From assembly GCA_944327255.1 (NCBI GenBank), contig CALVHA010000016.1, forward strand, positions 1-57,039: a DNA stretch of 57,039 nucleotides, read 5' to 3'. The stretch is from Candidatus Gastranaerophilales bacterium. Lineage in GTDB: Bacteria; Cyanobacteriota; Vampirovibrionia; Gastranaerophilales; Gastranaerophilaceae. How positions within the stretch are numbered: position 1 is the first letter of the stretch; each line of letters starts with the position of its first letter. This document shows positions 52,575-57,039 of the stretch, in pieces. The position numbers and the translations under genes were made by a program. The notes beneath the pieces were generated by a model that made no database searches, was not told the DNA's origin, and saw only the letters and a list, made by a program, of their open reading frames with translations.

Positions 52575-53354
52575 TATTACATCTTTTAAATTATCAATAA
52601 GCATATCAAGGGAGTCTAAAGTATTCTCAGCTGGGTGTTTTAACAAATTAGTAATATTTTCTTCAAAATCTTTAGGAATTATTTTACAATTATTTTTCAC
52701 GTATGCAATTAACCTTTTTTCTCCAGGATGAAGCATTTCGTTTAGCGCAAATAAAATATCAAAATAGCTTGCAAGAAAAGCGGCAATTCTATGATTAACA
52801 CTTACTATATCATTTCTTTTGATTGCACTTCTAATCTGCTCATAATATGATGCAAAAGGTTTATCTTTTAATAGCATCATATTTCTTTTTATAATATTAT
52901 ATTTGAGCGTTTTAGGATAAGAGGTCATTATTTTACCACGCAAAGCCCCAAGCCAATTGTCTTTATCGTAAATAATCTCAAAATTTTTAAGAGTATACAA
53001 AAAACAGGTAGTATAACCATTAGAAGGATAATGTTTTATCCATACATTATCAACAACTTCCTCAAACCAGTTTTTATTCCAAAACATAATATCTAGTTGG
53101 CGATTTAATTTATCAACAAAATACTCATCCCCGGCACCAAAGTATTCTCCACCGACTTCATACTTTGAAGAAACAGGTGTTACAATATTGTTTCTTATGT
53201 CCAACGGAATATTCCTAGAAACAAATACATAAATATCCGTATCTGAAATTTTATCACTTGTTTTTGCAGCGGTAGAACCTCCAATTGCTATAGCCTCTAC
53301 CTCATCTAAACTTTTATATTTTTCTATTATAGTATTAAAAGTCTCATTATACAT
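52572..53354 (-). CDS. DUF4037-like nucleotidyltransferase-fold protein
   Basis: A 260-residue protein with an N-terminal nucleotidyltransferase fold: AIAIGGSTAAKTSDKISDTD carries the G-G-S...D-x-D metal-binding signature, with a third acidic residue in RQLDIMFW. The C-terminal half is helical (HRIAAFLASYFDILFALNE), as in DUF4037 or aminoglycoside adenylyltransferase-like proteins. The substrate is unknown. The -10 TAAAAT ends 6 bases before the ATG and there is no SD (leaderless candidate). Confidence 0.72.
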   Translation of the reverse strand: MYNETFNTIIEKYKSLDEVEAIAIGGSTAAKTSDKISDTDIYVFVSRNIPLDIRNNIVTPVSSKYEVGGEYFGAGDEYFVDKLNRQLDIMFWNKNWFEEVVDNVWIKHYPSNGYTTCFLYTLKNFEIIYDKDNWLGALRGKIMTSYPKTLKYNIIKRNMMLLKDKPFASYYEQIRSAIKRNDIVSVNHRIAAFLASYFDILFALNEMLHPGEKRLIAYVKNNCKIIPKDFEENITNLLKHPAENTLDSLDMLIDNLKDVI

Positions 53355-53360
53355 AATGTT

Positions 53361-53389
53361 ATTTTACTAAATTTCTTTTTATTATACAA
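53361..53389 (-). promoter_or_regulatory. Promoter of the leaderless DUF4037-like gene
   Basis: On the minus strand TTGTAT (53384-53389), 17 bases, TAAAAT (53361-53366), 6 bases to the ATG. Confidence 0.6.
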
Positions 53390-53397
53390 GTTTAAAT

Positions 53398-54327
53398 TCA
53401 AAATAGTGACTGTTGAGAAATTAAAAAGCTTTCCTGCTTCCCTTCTATTATAATATCGTCTTTATAAATATTACCTATAAGAATAGGACTATTAGGATCA
53501 TGTTTTGAAATATTTTGATAAGCAATATCCGGTCTTGAATTTGCATAACAATATTTACAACCGTTTAGACATGTATTATAAGCCCCTATATCACGACTCG
53601 GCATACATTTACAATTCTTCCTGTTCCCGTGATGTGGAATTTTTCTAAATTTTACCCCCAGTGCCCTTGATAAAACTTCCGTTGTAATACAGCCAGAACA
53701 GGAAATACCATATTCCCCGTAATTTTCTATATCTGCACAAGTTTGAAGTTTCAAATTATATTTTTTAGAAATTTTACCAAATCCATCAAGTATTTTATAT
53801 TTATCTTCAGAGGTAAAAGGTATAATTTCAGGCATATTTTTTTCAAGCTTTTTATACATTTCAACAAAACTAAAAATACAAAAAGAAACATATGGAGAAA
53901 GTTTTTCAGCCATATAATCGAAAGTTTCTAAATGTCTGGAAACAGTATATTTTTTCGTTAGTAAAACAGGGTCATAGCGCCATGATATTTTATTTTTCCC
54001 GATAAGCTCTGCAAGTTTTATTAAAGTATCAATACTTTCATCTATATCCGGAACTTTTGGTTCTATATCCTCTCCATAAGCTGTTATTGTATAAAAACAA
54101 AATACATTAAATTTATCATAAATTTTATGCAGTCTGTCTAAGACAGGGCTATAATTTTTAGAGCAAAAAACAACACAATCCACCACATCAGGGGATAAAA
54201 CATACTTATAAACCTGTGTAGGATAAAATGGATTTCTGGAATATACATATCCCTCACGGAATCTATTAAACAACCAATCCCCATAATAATTAACTGTATC
54301 TGTTCTACCACCAGTATTAATAATCAT
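53398..54327 (-). CDS. DUF1848 family protein
   Basis: A 309-residue protein matching DUF1848: TDTVNYYGDWLFNRFREGYVYSR near the N-terminus, FCFYTITAYGEDIEP, and SWRYDPVLLTKKYT. The C-terminal third has closely spaced cysteines: GISCSGC, KNCKCMPSRDIG and CLNGCKYCYANS. This suggests one or more Fe-S clusters, and the barrel-like N-terminal part has been compared with spore photoproduct lyase-type radical SAM enzymes. The reaction is unknown. TATAAA ends 8 bases before the ATG, so it may also be leaderless. Confidence 0.82.
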   Translation of the reverse strand: MIINTGGRTDTVNYYGDWLFNRFREGYVYSRNPFYPTQVYKYVLSPDVVDCVVFCSKNYSPVLDRLHKIYDKFNVFCFYTITAYGEDIEPKVPDIDESIDTLIKLAELIGKNKISWRYDPVLLTKKYTVSRHLETFDYMAEKLSPYVSFCIFSFVEMYKKLEKNMPEIIPFTSEDKYKILDGFGKISKKYNLKLQTCADIENYGEYGISCSGCITTEVLSRALGVKFRKIPHHGNRKNCKCMPSRDIGAYNTCLNGCKYCYANSRPDIAYQNISKHDPNSPILIGNIYKDDIIIEGKQESFLISQQSLF

Positions 54328-54352
54328 AAGAATAATTTATATCAAATAATAA

Positions 54353-54387
54353 AGAATGGAAAGGGGCTCGTCGCCCCTTTCCATTCT
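54353..54387. other. Perfect 15-bp GC-rich hairpin
   Basis: AGAATGGAAAGGGGC and GCCCCTTTCCATTCT are perfectly complementary across a 5-base loop (TCGTC). It is the most stable inverted repeat seen in this AT-rich window and lies between two divergent genes, 26 bases upstream of the DUF1848 ATG. A partial T-rich tail exists only on the minus strand. Confidence 0.8.
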
Positions 54388-54549
54388 AAATGAACATAAG
54401 TCAGTATTTTTAACTGATATATTTATAAAGTATACAAACGCAATAAATTTTCAAAAATTATAATAATTGTTACATTTATTTATAAAACAGCAAATTAAAC
54501 TATGTTTAGATTTTACTTAAATATAATAAAAAGATATCAGGAGGTAATA
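54388..54549. other. AT-rich promoter region of the triple-HTH gene
   Basis: Contains TATAAT (54522-54527) without a clear -35 and the SD AGGAGG directly upstream of ATG 54550. A short inverted repeat TCAGT...ACTGA is near 54401-54416. Confidence 0.4.
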
Positions 54550-55041
54550 ATGATCATAAATTACAATAATTTACATACTTATACCACACCTTACTTCAGC
54601 AGTAGACAAATATCACTCTCAAGAATTCAAGAACTTTTACAATCCGAAAAAACAGTTAATGAAATTGCAAAGGAACTAAATATGGATCCTAAAAATTTGT
54701 ATATTATTATGAAAAAATTTAATATTCCTTCAAAAAGAAAAATTCTTGAAAACCAACTGAGAGAAGTTCTTCCTCAATATATAAATATGGGATTATCAAT
54801 AAACAAAATATCTAAAGAAACTGGTTTTAGTCAATATAGTATTAATAAATGGATAAAAACAAACATTCCAGAAACACCTAGAGAATATAAAAGAAGAAAA
54901 CTGGAAGAATTAATAAATACAAATCTATCATGCAGAGAAATTGCAGAACAACTAAATATTAGTATTAGTACCGTAAAATTAGCTAGATTAAATAAGAGAA
55001 CGGGGAATTGCCATAATGGAAACAAGAACATCTATGGTTAA
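54550..55041 (+). CDS. Triple helix-turn-helix protein
   Basis: From ATG 54550 (SD AGGAGG) the protein is 163 residues and holds three consecutive HTH units: VNEIAKELNMDPKNLYIIMK, INKISKETGFSQYSINKWIK and CREIAEQLNISISTVKLARL, each preceded by a short helix (IQELLQSEKT, LPQYINMGLS, LEELINTNLS). Each resembles a Hin/resolvase or MarR-type recognition HTH. There is no effector or catalytic domain, so it could bind a long asymmetric DNA site. The start keeps the tag-like N-terminus MIINYNNLHTYTTPYFSSRQ. The GWD-like gene follows 103 bases later. Confidence 0.75.
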   Translation: MIINYNNLHTYTTPYFSSRQISLSRIQELLQSEKTVNEIAKELNMDPKNLYIIMKKFNIPSKRKILENQLREVLPQYINMGLSINKISKETGFSQYSINKWIKTNIPETPREYKRRKLEELINTNLSCREIAEQLNISISTVKLARLNKRTGNCHNGNKNIYG

Positions 55042-55144
55042 TTATTTCAAAAATTAAAGAAAGTTTTAATAGCAAATTTATTTTTTAGAATTTTTATAGT
55101 ATATGTTACGAATGAGGCCTTGACAGGTATGCGGGAAAGAGTTA

Positions 55145-56722
55145 ATGAAGGTAGATAGAATAAGAACTAATCCAAATATAAATTTTAAGGCAAATTTTTT
55201 CTTAGTTAAAAAATACGGTCAATATTCCGGTATATACATAAGTACGGATAATTCTGAAAACCTTGGTTCTCATCCTATACTGGAGACAGAAAATAAAAAA
55301 ATACCAATGGTCTATGATGGCAAATATTATACGACAGAATATAATATTTACGATACTAACAAATATAAAATAAAATACGAAGATACAGGTAAATACGAAA
55401 ATAACGGAAAAGAAAAATATTTTATACCGGAAAAATTACGTTTGCTTACAAACCAAATGAAGAAAACTCCAAATTTAGTTTTATCAGAAGGTTCCGCTCA
55501 AGGGAAACTTGTTCAGGCAAAAAATATTGATGATACACTTTTAAAATCAAAAGAGCCGTTAATTATAATTTGCGACAATGATAAAGAATTTGAAAAATGT
55601 TATAAGTACTTAAATAGAGCAAACGGAATAATATTAAAATCAGGCAATGCTGGCTTGTTATCCCACTTCGCAGCATTGTGCAGGGATTATTTTTCTTTTG
55701 GAATGCTGGTTACGGATAAAAAAATGTTAAATGATTTACATAATCTGGAAGGGAAATTTATTTCTATATCCAATGAAAATGAAAATATTGAATTTAAATC
55801 AATAGAAGATATGGGCAATACAATACAATACAATAATACAATCGAAATTCCTCAAATGAAAAGAGTGGATAAAATTTTATCTTTAGAAGAATGTGAAAAA
55901 GATACAGTAGGAAATAAAGCATATAATCTTAAACGGATGAAAAATTTAGTAAACGAAGGAAAGTTGCAAGATGTAATTATTCCGAATGCTTTTGTGCTGC
56001 CTTATGGTTATTTAGAAAAGGTTGAAAATATAATTACAGAAAACCCGAACAACAAATGGCATGATAATGAAATTCTTGATGAAATAAAAGACTATGCCTC
56101 AAAAATCATTACACAGCGGGATGTTATGGTGCGTTCTGCATTTAACGGCGAAGATTTAGAAGGTTATTCCGCCGCCGGATTATATGATTCACACCCTCAA
56201 GATACTAAAGACTTAGTATTATATGATATTTATCAAGTAATGAATTCAAAAAATAAGCCAATCGCGGTCAAATCACGAGAGAAACATAACATTCCTGACG
56301 ATTTAATAAAACCGAGTGTAATAATACAAGACCGTATTATTTCGGATTATTCATTTACTACATACACAGAAGCACCTTTTGATAAGAATAAAATGTTAAT
56401 AGAATTGTTTATAAATAAAAACAGATGGTGTAAACCTGACCCATATCAAATTACATATAATAAACTAACCAAAGAATTAAAGATAGAGAAAGAACATAGT
56501 AAATATGAAGAATATCTTTTTGATGAAAACTATAAATTAATAGATAAAAAAGCTTCACAGCCAAAAGATGTTAAAAAAGTCTGGGATGTTGTTAAAAATT
56601 TGGTAAAAAATGCTCTTGTACTGGAAAAAGAATTTGGAAAACCTCAAGATATAGAAGGTGGAATAAAAAATGGTCAACTATATTTCTGGCAGACAAGAAA
56701 TATAGTGAAAAAATTTCATTAA
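55145..56722 (+). CDS. Glucan-water-dikinase-like protein (phosphohistidine domain plus C-terminal ATP-grasp)
   Basis: A 525-residue protein. Residues 1-100 are beta-rich with an NINFKAN start and no known fold. Residues 110-215 look like a swivelling phosphohistidine domain: GNAGLLSHFAALCRDY with candidate His174. Residues 250-525 are the PPDK_N-type ATP-grasp: VGNKAYNLKRM, IPNAFVLPYGYLEKV, VMVRSAFNGEDLEGYSAAGL, VIIQDRIISDYSFTTYT and PQDIEGGIKNGQLYFWQTR. In PPDK, PEP synthase and rifampin phosphotransferase the ATP-grasp is N-terminal; His domain first with ATP-grasp last is the order in plant GWD/PWD, and LPYGYLEKV, SAAGLYDS and ADY-F-like segments also resemble GWD. GWD phosphorylates alpha-glucan from ATP. 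No starch-binding domain was recognised, so the acceptor is inferred. Confidence 0.72.
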   Translation: MKVDRIRTNPNINFKANFFLVKKYGQYSGIYISTDNSENLGSHPILETENKKIPMVYDGKYYTTEYNIYDTNKYKIKYEDTGKYENNGKEKYFIPEKLRLLTNQMKKTPNLVLSEGSAQGKLVQAKNIDDTLLKSKEPLIIICDNDKEFEKCYKYLNRANGIILKSGNAGLLSHFAALCRDYFSFGMLVTDKKMLNDLHNLEGKFISISNENENIEFKSIEDMGNTIQYNNTIEIPQMKRVDKILSLEECEKDTVGNKAYNLKRMKNLVNEGKLQDVIIPNAFVLPYGYLEKVENIITENPNNKWHDNEILDEIKDYASKIITQRDVMVRSAFNGEDLEGYSAAGLYDSHPQDTKDLVLYDIYQVMNSKNKPIAVKSREKHNIPDDLIKPSVIIQDRIISDYSFTTYTEAPFDKNKMLIELFINKNRWCKPDPYQITYNKLTKELKIEKEHSKYEEYLFDENYKLIDKKASQPKDVKKVWDVVKNLVKNALVLEKEFGKPQDIEGGIKNGQLYFWQTRNIVKKFH

Positions 56723-57039
56723 TAAGTTGCAGGTTGCAACTGGACTTTGCTGAAATAATCAAATTATCAGTATAACTCAAAATCGGTGCGTAATTCAGCT
56801 ATATTAAGGAAATCTCAATCTATCCGTACAGTCCGAAAAAAGTCCAGTTCGACAGTTTGATTATTTTGGAAAACTTAAAATTCCGACCTAAAAAAGCCCT
56901 CTCAGAGCTGACTGTCCAAAATAATCGAAGTATCCGTACAAATAAAACCGGTCGTTAAATTACAGCCCGACAATAAATTTTTATTATTATGGCAACATAC
57001 TGGGCATTAAATTACAACCGTTATTAAATAAAATCAAGC
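56723..57039. repeat. Non-coding tract of decayed direct and inverted repeats
   Basis: No credible gene lies in the last 317 bases. GATTATTTTGGA (56859-56870) and TCCAAAATAATC (56915-56926) are a perfect 12-bp inverted pair. TATCCGTACA occurs at 56821 and 56931. TTAAATTACA(G/A)CC occurs near 56956 and 57007. Reading the minus strand, two stretches of about 55 bases (around 56911-56966 and 56747-56801) align in order, with CACCG/GACCG, GATTATTT and CAG in common, indicating a diverged duplication. GTTGCA-GGT-TGCAAC (56727-56741) forms a small hairpin. Confidence 0.5.

Noticed and set aside
56723..57039. CRISPR array at the right edge
   Set aside because: Repeats are diverged, unequal in spacing and include inverted copies; no regular repeat-spacer unit and no cas gene.

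Overview
The window looks like chromosomal DNA of an AT-rich, Gram-negative-type bacterium using the standard code. An outer membrane is suggested by an MCE/MlaD-type protein, a periplasmic SIMPL protein, a barrel-like protein and a bifunctional class A PBP. Several hypothetical families (the 746-aa triple-repeat protein, the 544-aa 'MGLSASQAK' protein, proteins with an N-terminal 'NFKA/SFKQ'-like tag) remind me of gut Gastranaerophilales (non-photosynthetic Cyanobacteriota, 'Melainabacteria'). That placement is inference from memory and was not tested. I see no IS element, prophage or CRISPR array; most of the window is housekeeping DNA with lineage-specific hypotheticals between.

Layout. 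1-7.1 kb: tail of an unknown gene, an exported GH13 enzyme close to trehalose synthase, an MCE protein, the triple-repeat membrane protein, tRNA-Thr, SIMPL protein. 7.1-11.1 kb: minus-strand operon mtnP-yggT-trkA-trkH. 11.1-16.8 kb: lytic transglycosylase, prfB with an intact programmed +1 frameshift, a 5'-nucleotidase-type phosphatase, mnmG. 16.8-25.8 kb: tRNA-Gly, MscS channel, rlmH, an M49-like peptidase, an ArsB/NhaD carrier, two lineage-specific hypotheticals, folE2, a thioredoxin-like protein. 25.9-30.9 kb: a sigma-70 family factor, a secreted protein, a 44-aa membrane peptide, a U32 protein, yqeG, mnmA, tRNA-Lys. 30.9-41.2 kb: hypotheticals, LemA, MntP, DUF4127, a UbiE/MenG-like methyltransferase, YkgJ, PBP1a, RNase HIII, a UmuC-type polymerase, DUF3137. 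41.2-50.6 kb: aspS, DUF2142, SPFH/NfeD pair, a 54-aa ORF, then minus-strand ricT, gpsA, murQ, ribH, ccdA-like, thioredoxin. 50.8-57.0 kb: a DXS-like enzyme, DUF4037-like and DUF1848 genes, a triple-HTH protein, a glucan-water-dikinase-like protein and a non-coding tract of decayed repeats.

Themes. tRNA and translation functions are frequent (mnmG, mnmA, a TrhP-like U32 protein, rlmH, prfB, aspS, three tRNAs). Envelope functions are also well represented. Many promoters can be read by eye as TTGNNN-17-TATAAT, and for at least six genes the -10 box ends only 6-8 bases before the start codon with no Shine-Dalgarno, suggesting leaderless mRNAs. The most unusual gene is at 55145-56722: a phosphohistidine-type domain followed by a C-terminal PPDK/GWD-type ATP-grasp, the domain order of alpha-glucan (starch) water dikinases, reduced to 525 residues.
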